The translations under genes were made by a program, and so were the position numbers. The notes beneath the pieces were generated by a model. The model was given only the letters and a program-made list of their open reading frames with translations. It did no database searches and had not been told where the DNA came from. A DNA stretch of 44,940 nt from Acetofilamentum sp. (lineage in GTDB: Bacteria; CAIWAD01): NCBI GenBank assembly GCA_020726405.1, contig DYSB01000006.1, forward strand, positions 1-44,940, in the 5' to 3' direction. Below are positions 31,452 through 40,470 of this stretch, in pieces. Within the stretch, counting starts at the first letter, position 1, and the number at the start of each line of letters is the position of its first letter.

Positions 31452-32510
31452 TTAGAGCAGGCGCTCCCGGCCCTGTTCCAGCTCCAGCAATCGCTGCTTG
31501 CGCCAGAGGCCGCCCCCGTAGCCGGTCAGGCTGCCGTCGGCGCCGATGACCCGGTGGCAAGGCACCAGGATGGCCACACGGTTGTCGCCGTTGGCCCGCG
31601 CCACGGACCGGCTGGCGCTGGGTTGCCCGATTCGCGCCGCCAATTCGCCGTAGCTGATGGCCGTGCCGGCGGGAATCCGCCGCAGTTCCTCCCACACTTT
31701 CAGTTGGAAGGGCGTCCCTGGCAGCAGCAGGGGCGTCGTGAAGGGCGCGCCCGTCCCCACAAAGTATGACTCCAACTCCCGCTCCACCTGATCCAGCAAG
31801 GGATGGGCGCCCGGCAGCAGCACGGCGTCCAGGCGCCGAGCCAGCGTACCCAGCTGGCGCTCCAGCATGCGGCGCTCGGCGAACTCCAGCAGGCACAGGC
31901 CCTCGTCCACAGCGCCCGCCAACAGGGGGCCCAGGGGGCTCAGCAACCGCCGCAAGTGAATCACGCGCCGCGCGCCCGCCCGCTTGGGAGCATCCCCAGC
32001 CACTTTGTGCAGCGCCTCGCTGAATCCGCTCAGGGATTCATAGCCCGTCTCCCACGCCGTGTCTGTCACTCGTCCTCCCTCCCGGATGGATTGCAGCGCC
32101 CGATTCAGTCGCCGGGCTCGCGCATAGGCCGTGAACGTGATGCCGTGCCGGGCCTGAAACCAGCGCCGCACGCGGTCCGGATGCAGGCCCAGCGCGCGAA
32201 GGTCCGCCGCCCGCCAGCGCCGCTCGGGTTCAGCATCCACGCGTTGCAGCAGGTCATGGATGTCCACGGGCGGCGCGCCGGCCACGTCCAACGGGCGGCA
32301 GCGCAGGCAAGGACGGTAGCCGGAGAACAGAGCGTCGCGGGTGTGGGCGAAGAACTCGCAGTTCTCCGGCAGCGGTGTGCGGGCCGGACAGCCCGGGCGA
32401 CAGAAAATCCCCGTGCTGCGCACGCCCAGAAAGAAGATGCCGTCATAGGAGCGGTCGCGGGCGTTCACGGCCCGGAGCATTTCCACACGGCTGGGCAGTT
32501 GTGGATTCAT
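31452..32510 (-). CDS. ada: Ada-type methylphosphotriester/O6-methylguanine-DNA methyltransferase and regulator
   Basis: 352 residues combining three domains. The N-terminal Zn domain accepts methyl groups from phosphotriesters: Cys37, Cys41, Cys68 and Cys71 (FCRPGC and CLRC) match the zinc ligands of Escherichia coli Ada. An AraC-type helix-turn-helix follows at about 85-180 (LNRALQSIREGGRVTDTAW, ETGYESLSGFSEAL). A C-terminal O6-alkylguanine transferase domain carries the acceptor site PCHRV near residue 320. Self-methylation at the phosphotriester cysteine converts Ada into an activator of alkylation-repair genes; no partner alkylation gene is adjacent here. The ATG start gives MNPQLPSR; it is convergent with the upstream lipoprotein. 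Confidence 0.95.
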   Translation of the reverse strand: MNPQLPSRVEMLRAVNARDRSYDGIFFLGVRSTGIFCRPGCPARTPLPENCEFFAHTRDALFSGYRPCLRCRPLDVAGAPPVDIHDLLQRVDAEPERRWRAADLRALGLHPDRVRRWFQARHGITFTAYARARRLNRALQSIREGGRVTDTAWETGYESLSGFSEALHKVAGDAPKRAGARRVIHLRRLLSPLGPLLAGAVDEGLCLLEFAERRMLERQLGTLARRLDAVLLPGAHPLLDQVERELESYFVGTGAPFTTPLLLPGTPFQLKVWEELRRIPAGTAISYGELAARIGQPSASRSVARANGDNRVAILVPCHRVIGADGSLTGYGGGLWRKQRLLELEQGRERLL

Positions 32511-32579
32511 GACCCAAGATGCAGTGCGGCCGTGGTGCCGCGCCACCGAAAAAGCGGCGTCAATCCGGGAGCATGCGAA

Positions 32580-35500
32580 TCACATGTTGCGCCGGTACTG
32601 TCCGCCCACCTCGAACAGCGCCCGGGTGATCTGCCCCAGGCTGGCCACGCGCACGGTCTGCATCAGCTCCCCAAAGAGGTTGCCCCCCCCCGCGGCCACG
32701 TGCTGCAGGCGGGCCAAGGCCTGCTGCGCCTCCGCGGCGTGGGTCTGCTGGAACTCCCGCAGCCGGGTCACCTGCAGGGTCTTCTCCTCGTCGCTGGCCC
32801 GCGCCAGCTCCACTTGCGCCGAGACCTCGGAGCCGCCGGGACGCAGGAAGGTGTTCACGCCCATGATGGGCAGCTCGCCGGATTGCTTGCGCAGCTCGTA
32901 GACCATCGACTCTTCCTGGATCCGCCCGCGCTGGTATTGGGTCTCCATCGCCCCCAGCACGCCGCCGCGTTCGCTCAGGCGCACGAATTCGCTGAGCACG
33001 GCCTCCTCCACCAGCTCGGTCAACTCGTCCATGATGAACGAACCCTGCAACGGGTTCTCGTTCTTCGTCACCCCGAATTCGTGGTTGACAATGAGCTGGA
33101 CGGCCAGGGCGCGGCGCACGCTCTCTTCGGTGGGCGTGGTCACGGCTTCGTCGTAAGCGTTGGTGTGCAGGCTGTTGCAGTTGTCGTAGATGGCCAGCAG
33201 CGCCTGCAGAGTGGTGCGGATGTCGTTGAAGTCCATCTCCTGGGCGTGCAGGCTGCGGCCGCTGGTCTGGATGTGGTACTTGAGTTTCTGGCTGCGTTCG
33301 TTGCCGTGATACACATCGCGCACGGCCACGGCCCAGATGCGCCGCGCCACGCGGCCGATCACGCTGTACTCGGGATCCAGCCCGTTGCTGAAGAAGAAGG
33401 ACAGGTTGGGTGCGAAGTTGTCAATGGTCATCCCGCGGCTCAGGTAGTACTCCACATAGGTGAAGCCGTTGGCCAGCGTGAAGGCCAGCTGGGTGATGGG
33501 GTTGGCGCCCGCTTCCGCGATGTGGTAGCCGCTGATGGACACGCTGTAGTAGTTGCGCACCTGGTTCTGGATGAACCACTCCTGCATGTCGCCCATCAAC
33601 TTCAGCGCGAACTCCGTCGAGAAGATGCACGTGTTCTGGGCCTGGTCTTCCTTCAGGATGTCCGCCTGGACCGTGCCGCGCACGGTGGAACAGGTGAGGC
33701 GGCGCAACTCCGCCTGCTCCACGGCGTTGGGTGCGCGGCCGTGTTCGGCCTGGAACTTGTCCAGCGCGAAGTCCACGGCCGTGCAGAGGAACATGGCCAG
33801 GATCATCGGCGCGGGTCCGTTGATGGTCATGGACACGCTGGTGTTGGGCGCGGAGAGGTCGAAACCCGCGTAGAGGCGCTTCATGTCCTCCAGCGTGCAG
33901 ATCGAGACGCCGCTCTCGCCCACCTTGCCGAAGATGTCCGGGCGCTCCGCCGGATCCTCGCCGTAGAGCGTGACGCTGTCGAAAGCCGTCGAGAGCCGCT
34001 TGGCCTCGCTGTCCTGGGAGAGGAAGTGGAAGCGCCTGTTCGTGCGCTCCGGCGGCCCCTCGCCGGCGAACTGGCGGGTGGGATCCTCCCCCTGGCGCTT
34101 GAAGGGAAAGACGCCGGCCGTGTAGGGGAAGAATCCCGGCAGGTTTTCGAGCGCCACGAAGCGGTAAAGGTCTCCCTCGTCGCTGAAGCGCGGCAGGGCC
34201 ACGCGCGGCACGTGCGTGCCCGACAGGCTGATGCGGGTCAGCTCCTGACGATGGATCTGGCCGCGCACTGTGTATTCGTAGCTGTCGCCCGTGTAGCACG
34301 CGGCGGTGTCGTGATACGCCTGCAGGGCAGGCAGCGCGGTTGGATGCAGTTGGCGTTCCAGCTCGCCGCGCCGGGCCGTCAGCGAGTCGGCGGGCGCGCC
34401 GGCTCCCAGTTCGGCCACGGCCGTCGCCAGATGCGAGCGCAGCCGCAACCGGCCGGCGTCCGCCACCACCTGGGCCTTGTACTCGCGCATGCAGCGGGCG
34501 ATCTCGGCCAGATAGGTGGTGCGATCCTCGGGGATGAGCTGGCGGCGCAGCACGCGCGCATCCTTGGCCAACGGCTCGTGGTTGTAGCCGCCGCCGAAGC
34601 GGGCTTCCAGCGCGGCCATCAGGTGGTCGAAGAACCAGTTGGTCCCGTTGCAGTCGAAGCGGCTGGCCACGGTGCCGAAGACGGGCAGCGCCTCGTCGGC
34701 CACCTCCCAGGGAATCGAGTGGGCGCGCCGGTACTGCCGACGCACGTCGCGCAGGGCGTCCTCGCTGCCGCGCTTCTCGTACTTGTTCAGCACCACCATG
34801 TCCGCGTAGTCGATCATGTCGATCTTCTCGAGCTGGCTGGCGGCGCCGTACTCGGCGGTCATGGCATAGATGGAGAAGTCCGCCAAGTCCACCACGGCGC
34901 TGCTGCCCTGGCCGATGCCGCTGGTCTCCAGCAGCACCAGGTCGAAGCCCGCCGCCTTGAGCAGGTGGACGGCGTCGCCCGTGGCCGCGGACAGTTCGCT
35001 GCCGCTGCGCCGGGTGGCCAGGCTGCGCAGGAAAGACCTCTCACCGGTCAGGCTGTTGATGCGGATACGGTCCCCCAGCAGGGCGCCGCCGCTTTTGCGC
35101 TTGGTGGGATCCACGCTCACCACGGCCACACTCTTGTCCGGGTAGCAGGTTTGGAAGCGGCGCAGGATCTCGTCCGTCAGGCTGCTCTTGCCCGCGCCGC
35201 CCGTGCCCGTGATTCCGACCACGGGTGTGCTGGCGGTTTTCCCCCGCTCCAGCAGTTGCTCCAGCGCGGGCGGAACGGCCTGTCCGCCCGCCCGCCGCTC
35301 GCAGATGGTAAGGACGCGGCCCAGGGCCAGCTCCTCCCGCCGCAGCACGCGGGCCGCCAAGTCTTCCACGTCCAATCGTGCCGGGTCGAAATCGCTGCGC
35401 TCCAGGGCCAGGTCGATCATCCCCTCCAGGCCCAGCTCCGTGCCGTCCTGTGGACTGAAGATCCGGTCGATGCCCGCCGCGTGCAGTTCCTCGATCTCGG

Positions 35501-35816
35501 CCTTGGCGATCACGCCACCACCACCACCGAAGATCTTCACGTGGCCGGCGCCGCGCTCCAGCAGCAGCTCCTTCATGTATTTGAAGAAGCGCACGTGGCC
35601 GCCCTGGTAGCTGGAGACGGCCACGGCCTGGGCATCCTCCTGCACGGCGGCGCGCACGATGTCCAGCACACTGCGGTTGTGGCCCAGGTGGATGACCTCG
35701 GCTCCGGCGGCCTGGAAGACGCGCCGCATGATGTTGATGGCGGCGTCGTGGCCGTCATAGAGGCTGGCCGCGGTGATCACCCGGACGGGATGCTTGGCTG
35801 TGTAGCGTTGGGACAT
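32580..35816 (-). CDS. icmF: Fused B12-dependent acyl-CoA mutase (IcmF type)
   Basis: 1078 residues carrying all three parts of IcmF in one chain. The B12-binding domain (residues 10-140) has the DGHDAAINIMRR motif with the cobalt-ligating His23. The MeaI-like G-protein chaperone has a Walker A motif, GTGGAGKS, at 204-211 and NKYE as base-recognition loop. The mutase barrel (about 510-1078) includes TSVSMTINGPAPMILAMFLC and FSTEFALKLMGDMQEW. IcmF interconverts isobutyryl-CoA and butyryl-CoA, and some members also isovaleryl/pivalyl-CoA; specificity cannot be read here. This fits the acyl-CoA dehydrogenase, ETF and enoyl reductase genes elsewhere in the window. The protein is full length, with a start right before the B12 domain. 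Confidence 0.95.
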   Translation of the reverse strand: MSQRYTAKHPVRVITAASLYDGHDAAINIMRRVFQAAGAEVIHLGHNRSVLDIVRAAVQEDAQAVAVSSYQGGHVRFFKYMKELLLERGAGHVKIFGGGGGVIAKAEIEELHAAGIDRIFSPQDGTELGLEGMIDLALERSDFDPARLDVEDLAARVLRREELALGRVLTICERRAGGQAVPPALEQLLERGKTASTPVVGITGTGGAGKSSLTDEILRRFQTCYPDKSVAVVSVDPTKRKSGGALLGDRIRINSLTGERSFLRSLATRRSGSELSAATGDAVHLLKAAGFDLVLLETSGIGQGSSAVVDLADFSIYAMTAEYGAASQLEKIDMIDYADMVVLNKYEKRGSEDALRDVRRQYRRAHSIPWEVADEALPVFGTVASRFDCNGTNWFFDHLMAALEARFGGGYNHEPLAKDARVLRRQLIPEDRTTYLAEIARCMREYKAQVVADAGRLRLRSHLATAVAELGAGAPADSLTARRGELERQLHPTALPALQAYHDTAACYTGDSYEYTVRGQIHRQELTRISLSGTHVPRVALPRFSDEGDLYRFVALENLPGFFPYTAGVFPFKRQGEDPTRQFAGEGPPERTNRRFHFLSQDSEAKRLSTAFDSVTLYGEDPAERPDIFGKVGESGVSICTLEDMKRLYAGFDLSAPNTSVSMTINGPAPMILAMFLCTAVDFALDKFQAEHGRAPNAVEQAELRRLTCSTVRGTVQADILKEDQAQNTCIFSTEFALKLMGDMQEWFIQNQVRNYYSVSISGYHIAEAGANPITQLAFTLANGFTYVEYYLSRGMTIDNFAPNLSFFFSNGLDPEYSVIGRVARRIWAVAVRDVYHGNERSQKLKYHIQTSGRSLHAQEMDFNDIRTTLQALLAIYDNCNSLHTNAYDEAVTTPTEESVRRALAVQLIVNHEFGVTKNENPLQGSFIMDELTELVEEAVLSEFVRLSERGGVLGAMETQYQRGRIQEESMVYELRKQSGELPIMGVNTFLRPGGSEVSAQVELARASDEEKTLQVTRLREFQQTHAAEAQQALARLQHVAAGGGNLFGELMQTVRVASLGQITRALFEVGGQYRRNM

Positions 35817-35864
35817 GACGGCTCTCTGAAACTGATTCGTTTGCGGAATCTACCACCTGATCGG

Positions 35865-35887
35865 CTTTCGCCCCGATGGGGCGAAAG
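35865..35887. repeat. REP-like palindrome 1
   Basis: CTTTCGCCCC-GAT-GGGGCGAAAG, a perfect 10-bp stem with a 3-nt loop, about 50 bp upstream of icmF. It shares the CTTTCG...CGAAAG ends and the GAT/ATC loop with a second palindrome 105 bp away, next to a transposase remnant of the family that mobilises REP elements. Confidence 0.55.
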
Positions 35888-35991
35888 TGAAATGTTCGAT
35901 CGGCCTGACAGTGTGGGAAAACGAATCCCCTGCAGCGCAGCGAGAACTTGGTCCGCTGGAGTGGCGATGGCATGCTGTCGCGGAGAGTCCG

Positions 35992-36014
35992 CTTTCGGGG
36001 CATCGCCCCGAAAG
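35992..36014. repeat. REP-like palindrome 2
   Basis: CTTTCGGGGC-ATC-GCCCCGAAAG, a perfect 10-bp stem with a 3-nt loop, 33 bp before the transposase remnant. It is related to, but not identical with, the palindrome at 35865: the outer six bases agree and the inner GC blocks are swapped. The 100 bp between the two palindromes hold no recognisable gene. Confidence 0.55.
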
Positions 36015-36046
36015 CCACAGCACAGTCAAGCGCTAGGAGATCGAAG

Positions 36047-36187
36047 ATGCCCCAATCGCTTGCCCAGATCCTGATACATCTTGTCTTCAGTGCAAGAGAC
36101 AGGGAAGCCTGCCTGGAAGAGCACATCCACGGACGACTGCAAGCCTATCTCGTCGGGATTCTGCGGCACCTGGCTTGTCAACCTCAT
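36047..36187 (+). pseudogene. Remnant of a REP-associated (IS200-like) tyrosine transposase
   Basis: The first 47 codons from an ATG with AGGAG upstream (MPQSLAQILIHLVFSARD, then LQAYLVGILRHLACQ) match the N-terminus typical of Y1-type RAYT transposases. After this the similarity stops: the HUH histidine pair and the catalytic tyrosine region are missing. No stop codon follows. The frame stays open and continues in phase into the secreted protease gene 280 bp further on. The remainder of the gap up to the protease start shows no recognisable gene. Confidence 0.65.
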
Positions 36188-36403
36188 GTTGCCACAATCC
36201 AGCCGCGACACCATGATCCTTCATCAATCAACCCTGAACCTGCCAGAGCGCCGACACGGGCATGGCCCGTTGGTGATTTTGTTCATTTCTTCACAAGCCC
36301 GCCAGCGCTTGTGACAAAGCTCTGGATTCCGGATTCTTTCCATCCGCGATCGGCCCAACCGCTCGCCCACACACAGCACGCACAACGGGATTCGAGATTC
36401 CAA

Positions 36404-36433
36404 CTCCGCACCGCGTCCGTACGCGGTGCGGAG
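36404..36433. repeat. 12-bp hairpin upstream of the protease gene
   Basis: CTCCGCACCGCG and CGCGGTGCGGAG flank a 6-nt loop, 36 bp before the TTG start of the subtilisin-like gene. There is no U-tract downstream. It may be a terminator protecting the gene from upstream transcription, a leader structure or a further mobile palindrome. Confidence 0.5.
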
Positions 36434-36469
36434 CACAATCTGCGAGCCCGGCAACAAGAGGGAGGATTC

Positions 36470-39400
36470 TTGAAATCCACTGTTCGACACTCCAACGCCT
36501 GCCGACTGGCGATCCTTTTGGGAGCAGGCATCCTGTCTTTACCGGCACGATCCTGGGCCGAGGCCCCGGAACGTCCGGCGGATGGGTACTACGCCCAGCC
36601 CCGGGTGGAATTCTCCTTCAACGCCGAGGCGGCCGTGCGCCTGAACGGCGAGGACTTCGCGAGTCACATGAAGTGGGATTACTCCGACGTGGAGACCCTG
36701 CTGCGCGAGACCGGCGCATCCCAGTGGAAACGCCTCTTCAGCGAGCACAGCCCCGAGTATCTCGACCAGCTGCGCAAGACGGGCGAGGCTCGCCGGGGCA
36801 TCAAGCTGGCCAACCTCAACAACTGGTACACGGTGGTGATGCCCAGCGACGAGGCCGCCGAGGACCTCGCCGCCCGGCTGGCCAAGAACCCGCGCATCCG
36901 CTGCGCATCGGTCACGCCGCTGCCGGTGATGTACGCCGCCGATCTCGCTCCGATAACGCCCGGCTGGACGGCCAACCAGGGCTACCAGGCAGCAGCGCCC
37001 GGCGGCGTCGGCATCTCCGCCGCCTGGGCCATGCCCGGCGGCAGGGGACAGGGAGTCCGAATTCTCCATTGCGAGGGCGGCTGGGTGGTGGACCACGAGG
37101 ATTACGACCTGACCTACACGGGCGGCGGCAATTCCGGCGATTCCGGCTGGTGGAACCACGGCACCGCGTGCGTCTCCATCCTGGGCGCGCGGGACAATGG
37201 CTACGGTGTGACGGGCATGACGCCCCTCCTCGACGGACTCCTCAGCCGGGGCATCATGGACGCCGGCGGCCCCGCGGCCTGGATTGCCGCCCTGAGCTAC
37301 CTCAGCGCGGGCGACGTGATCTCCGCCAGCTGGGGTTACAGCGCCACGCCCGCTCCCGGGCAGGTCTGTGTCTGCAACTGCAGCCAGTTCGGCGGCCTGC
37401 CCGCCGAGGCCAACCAGGCCGACTTCGACGCCATCCAGACCGTGACCGTCAACGGCATCATCGTGGTCAACTCGGCCTCCAACGGCTCCATGCCGCTGGA
37501 CGACGCGTACTACAACGGCAACTACAACCTGAACGTGCGTGACAGCGGCGCCCTGCTCATCGGCGCCATCGATCCGGGCGGAAACCCCGCCTGTTGGACC
37601 AACCACGGCAGCCGCGTGGACGCCCACGCCTGGGGCAGCGCGGTCTACAGCGCCGGTTACGGCGACCTGTTCAGCGGTGGCGGTGACACGCGCCAGTACT
37701 ACACCAGCCAATTCGGCGGCACCTCGGCGGCTTGCCCCATCGTCTCAGGTTGCGTGGCCGCCGCCCAGGGCGTGGTCAAGAGCGCCACGGGCTCGGTGCT
37801 GGACGCCTGGCAGTTCCGCTCCCTGCTGCGCACCACCGGCACGCCGCAGACCGGCAGCTTCTCCAAGCTGGTCTCCAACCAGCCCGACATGTCCGAGTTG
37901 ATTGCGGCGGCCCTGGCGCTGGCTCCGGATGCCACTCCGCCGGCCATCGTCCACGCGCCGCTGGGCAACACGGGCGACAGCGTGGGACCCTACGCCGTCA
38001 GCGCCACCTTGTCGGACGAGTCCGGCATCGCGGTGGCGTACGTCTCCCACCGCGTCAATGGCGGTTCCTGGACCAGCAGCCCGCTCAGCCTTTCCGGCCC
38101 CTCCTGGGTGGGTTCCATTCCCGGCCAACCCGCGGGCAGCGTGATCGACTACTACATCACCGCCACGGACAACGCCGCCCTTCCCAACACGGCCACCAGC
38201 GCCACCTGGACCTTCACCGTGCTCACCAGCGCAAACGGCATCGTCCTGCTGACGCCTTCCTCCAGCTCGCTCTCCGGCGGCGCGGAATGGGTGACAGCCC
38301 TGACCACTGCCGGCTACAACGGCACCATCATGAACGTGGACAACCTGGACGGCGTGGTCCTGGGTTCGCAGACCGACGCGCTCATCGTGCTGCTGGGTGT
38401 CTACTCCGGCAATCATACGGTGCCGGCGGGCAGCGCCGAGGCCACAGCCATCGAGGCCTTCGTCAACGCGGGCGGCAAGGTCTACCTCGAGGGTGGCGAC
38501 TGCTGGGCCTACGATCCCACCTGGAGCGGCGGCCACAACTTCAACGCCCTGTTTGGGTTGAACGGCGACAACGACGGCAGCGCCGACCTGTCGTCGGCCA
38601 CGGGCCACGGCCTCCTCCTCGGCACGTGGGCCTACACGGGCGCCAACAACTGGATCGACCGCCTGAGCGCCGCCGGCGCCTACCTGCTCTTCAGCAACGA
38701 TGCCATCGGCTACAATTGCGGCTACTACCAGACCGGCGCCCGCACCACGGTGGGCGTCTCCTTCGAGCTGGCCGGCCTGAGCGGCTTCCAGCCGATCATC
38801 CAGACCCTGTTCGGCGAGGCTCTCTTTGATGTGCTGCCCGGCGTTTTGGTGGTTTCTCCCACGTCGCTGAGCGGCACGGCCCTGGAAGGCGCAACCGACT
38901 CTGACCTCCTGACCTTGACCAACACCGGCCACCGCACGCTGAACTGGACCGCCAATGCAGCAGATCAGGTGTTCGCCGCCAGTGCCCCGGCACAGGTTGC
39001 GCATGAGCAACTGCAGCTGGCCAAGGGCGAGGCCGATCCTCGTCCGGGGTCGGTGATCACGGCTGTCGGCGGCCCGGACTATTTCGGCTACACGTGGATC
39101 GACAGCGACCAGCCCGGTGGGCCCGCGCTGAATTTCCAGGACATCAGCGCCACGGGCACGGCCCTGTCCATGGGCGACGACGACAATCAGGGGCCCTTCG
39201 TGTTGGGCTTCCCCATTTCCTTCTACGCCAACACGTACCACAACGTGCGCATCTGCAGCAACGGCTTCCTCAGTTTTGTCTCCAGCCTGAGCAATTACAG
39301 CAACGAGCCGCTCCCCACCGCCGGTGATCCGGAGGCGATCATCGCCCCCTTCTGGGATGACCTCAACCCCAGCTTGGGCGGAACGGTGCATTACCAGGCT

Positions 39401-40189
39401 TTTGCCGACCGCTTCGTGGTCCAGTGGACGGGCGTGCCGCACTACTCCAGCCCGGGGACCTACACGTTCCAGGCCATCCTCCGAGCCGACAACTCCATCG
39501 AGTACCAGTACGGGGCCATGAGCGACGTCAGCAGCGCCACGGTGGGCATCGAGAACATCGATTCCAACCTGGGCTTGCAGGTGGTGTTCAACGCCGCCTA
39601 CCTGCATAGCGACATGGCCGTCCGCATCGCGCCGTGGACCAGCGTTTCTTCCCACTCCGGCACACTGGCGCCCGGACAGAGCCAAAACCTGGTCGTTACC
39701 ATGGATGCGGCGACGCTCAGCGCCGGCCTGTATCACAGTTCCATCTACCTGACCACGGACGAGTTGCCGGAGTTCATTTATGTGCCGGTGGAATTCACCG
39801 TCACGCCGGGGCCGCGGGCGCCGGCGCAGGTCACGGACCTGCAGCTGATCCCGACGGACATCGATGCGACGGACGGCATTTTCGACTTCCTGCTTGATTT
39901 CGCCGACGTGACGCAAGACGTGAACGGCAACCCGCTGACCGTGGACTACTACTCCTTCTTCTACAGCGACAACGCCTATGCCCCCTTCCCTGGCGGCTGG
40001 CTGTTCGGATGGTCCAGCGCGGCCAGCCAATTCACCTTGGCCGCGTATGCCGATCCGCCCGTGTTCTTCCGCGTGATCGCGTACGACACGAATGGCGTGC
40101 TGGTCGCCTCTCCGCAACCTGAAGGCGCGCTGACGAGCCCCGTCACCTCGTCCGGCTTGCCGATTCTCGTTCCGCAACCGCGAAACTAG
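36470..40189 (+). CDS. Large secreted subtilisin-like (S8) protease with beta-sandwich repeats
   Basis: 1239 residues from a TTG with GGGAGGA upstream; a signal peptide follows at once (LAILLGAGILSLPARSWAEA). The peptidase domain spans about 165-450: His230 in NHGTACVSI and the nucleophile Ser419 in GGTSAACPIV are clear. At the usual Asp position the sequence reads ILHCEGGW, putting Glu202 there, a variant also seen in a subgroup of S8 proteins. Downstream are an Ig-like segment (about 490-580), a ThuA/GATase-like segment (about 585-800), a domain of the ASPM/SPD2 type (LLTLTNTGHRTLNW) and a long beta-rich section. I see no standard T9SS sorting domain at the C-terminus. A strong terminator follows. 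Confidence 0.85.
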   Translation: MKSTVRHSNACRLAILLGAGILSLPARSWAEAPERPADGYYAQPRVEFSFNAEAAVRLNGEDFASHMKWDYSDVETLLRETGASQWKRLFSEHSPEYLDQLRKTGEARRGIKLANLNNWYTVVMPSDEAAEDLAARLAKNPRIRCASVTPLPVMYAADLAPITPGWTANQGYQAAAPGGVGISAAWAMPGGRGQGVRILHCEGGWVVDHEDYDLTYTGGGNSGDSGWWNHGTACVSILGARDNGYGVTGMTPLLDGLLSRGIMDAGGPAAWIAALSYLSAGDVISASWGYSATPAPGQVCVCNCSQFGGLPAEANQADFDAIQTVTVNGIIVVNSASNGSMPLDDAYYNGNYNLNVRDSGALLIGAIDPGGNPACWTNHGSRVDAHAWGSAVYSAGYGDLFSGGGDTRQYYTSQFGGTSAACPIVSGCVAAAQGVVKSATGSVLDAWQFRSLLRTTGTPQTGSFSKLVSNQPDMSELIAAALALAPDATPPAIVHAPLGNTGDSVGPYAVSATLSDESGIAVAYVSHRVNGGSWTSSPLSLSGPSWVGSIPGQPAGSVIDYYITATDNAALPNTATSATWTFTVLTSANGIVLLTPSSSSLSGGAEWVTALTTAGYNGTIMNVDNLDGVVLGSQTDALIVLLGVYSGNHTVPAGSAEATAIEAFVNAGGKVYLEGGDCWAYDPTWSGGHNFNALFGLNGDNDGSADLSSATGHGLLLGTWAYTGANNWIDRLSAAGAYLLFSNDAIGYNCGYYQTGARTTVGVSFELAGLSGFQPIIQTLFGEALFDVLPGVLVVSPTSLSGTALEGATDSDLLTLTNTGHRTLNWTANAADQVFAASAPAQVAHEQLQLAKGEADPRPGSVITAVGGPDYFGYTWIDSDQPGGPALNFQDISATGTALSMGDDDNQGPFVLGFPISFYANTYHNVRICSNGFLSFVSSLSNYSNEPLPTAGDPEAIIAPFWDDLNPSLGGTVHYQAFADRFVVQWTGVPHYSSPGTYTFQAILRADNSIEYQYGAMSDVSSATVGIENIDSNLGLQVVFNAAYLHSDMAVRIAPWTSVSSHSGTLAPGQSQNLVVTMDAATLSAGLYHSSIYLTTDELPEFIYVPVEFTVTPGPRAPAQVTDLQLIPTDIDATDGIFDFLLDFADVTQDVNGNPLTVDYYSFFYSDNAYAPFPGGWLFGWSSAASQFTLAAYADPPVFFRVIAYDTNGVLVASPQPEGALTSPVTSSGLPILVPQPRN

Positions 40190-40229
40190 TCCAGCGCCCC
40201 AGGCGCAGCCTCGACATTCGCATCCACAG

Positions 40230-40260
40230 AACCGGCCCGTCGCGAGACGGGCCGGTTTTT
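40230..40260 (+). terminator. Intrinsic terminator of the protease gene
   Basis: AACCGGCCCGTC-GCGA-GACGGGCCGGTT followed by TTT (five T in a row including the stem end): a 12-bp GC-rich stem with a 4-nt loop and U-tract, 40 bp after the stop codon. Confidence 0.92.
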
Positions 40261-40270
40261 CATGAATCAC

Positions 40271-40368
40271 AACACGGAGACACGGAGCAGATCAAGCGAG
40301 CTGGAACAAATACCAGCCACCCTCTTCCCTTCTCTATTCTTCTCTATTCTTCTCTGTGCCTCTGTGTT
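40271..40368. repeat. Imperfect inverted repeat with a nested 10-bp tandem repeat
   Basis: AACACGGAGACACGGAG (40271-40287) and CTCTGTGCCTCTGTGTT (40352-40368) are inverted copies matching at 14 of 17 positions. Between them TCTCTATTCT occurs twice in tandem plus a partial third copy (40331-40356). The sequence is non-coding and low in GC compared with its surroundings. Short cacaga/tctgtg-type motifs of this kind recur between genes in many environmental genomes, with no known function that I can state. Confidence 0.55.
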
Positions 40369-40399
40369 GAGTTTCCCGCATCGCTCCCGCAGCACGGTC

Positions 40400-40442
40400 A
40401 ATGGTTGAAGAAACGACATCGCATGTCGGAATTTCAACCATT
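40400..40442. repeat. Two-stem hairpin in the intergenic region
   Basis: Outer arms AATGGTTGAA and TTCAACCATT pair over 10 bp. After symmetric 4-nt internal bulges (GAAA and GAAT) an inner stem CGACAT-CGC-ATGTCG forms. The two-part symmetry suggests a folded RNA or a protein-binding site rather than a terminator; no T-tract follows. Confidence 0.5.
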
Positions 40443-40470
40443 ACTCAATTCACCTGGCGGAGATTCAAGA

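Noticed and set aside
31803-36074. 1423-codon open frame on the plus strand
   Set aside because: It runs antisense to ada and icmF and is rich in His, Gln, Val and Ala, as expected from the complementary strand of high-GC genes; no recognisable motif.
37745-40270. 841-codon minus-strand frame opposite the protease
   Set aside because: Composition of a shadow frame (Val, Gly, Arg, Ala), and it crosses a strong terminator on the other strand.
40331-40356. Short CRISPR-like array
   Set aside because: The repeat unit is 10 bp, there are only 2.5 copies without spacers, and no cas gene is nearby.
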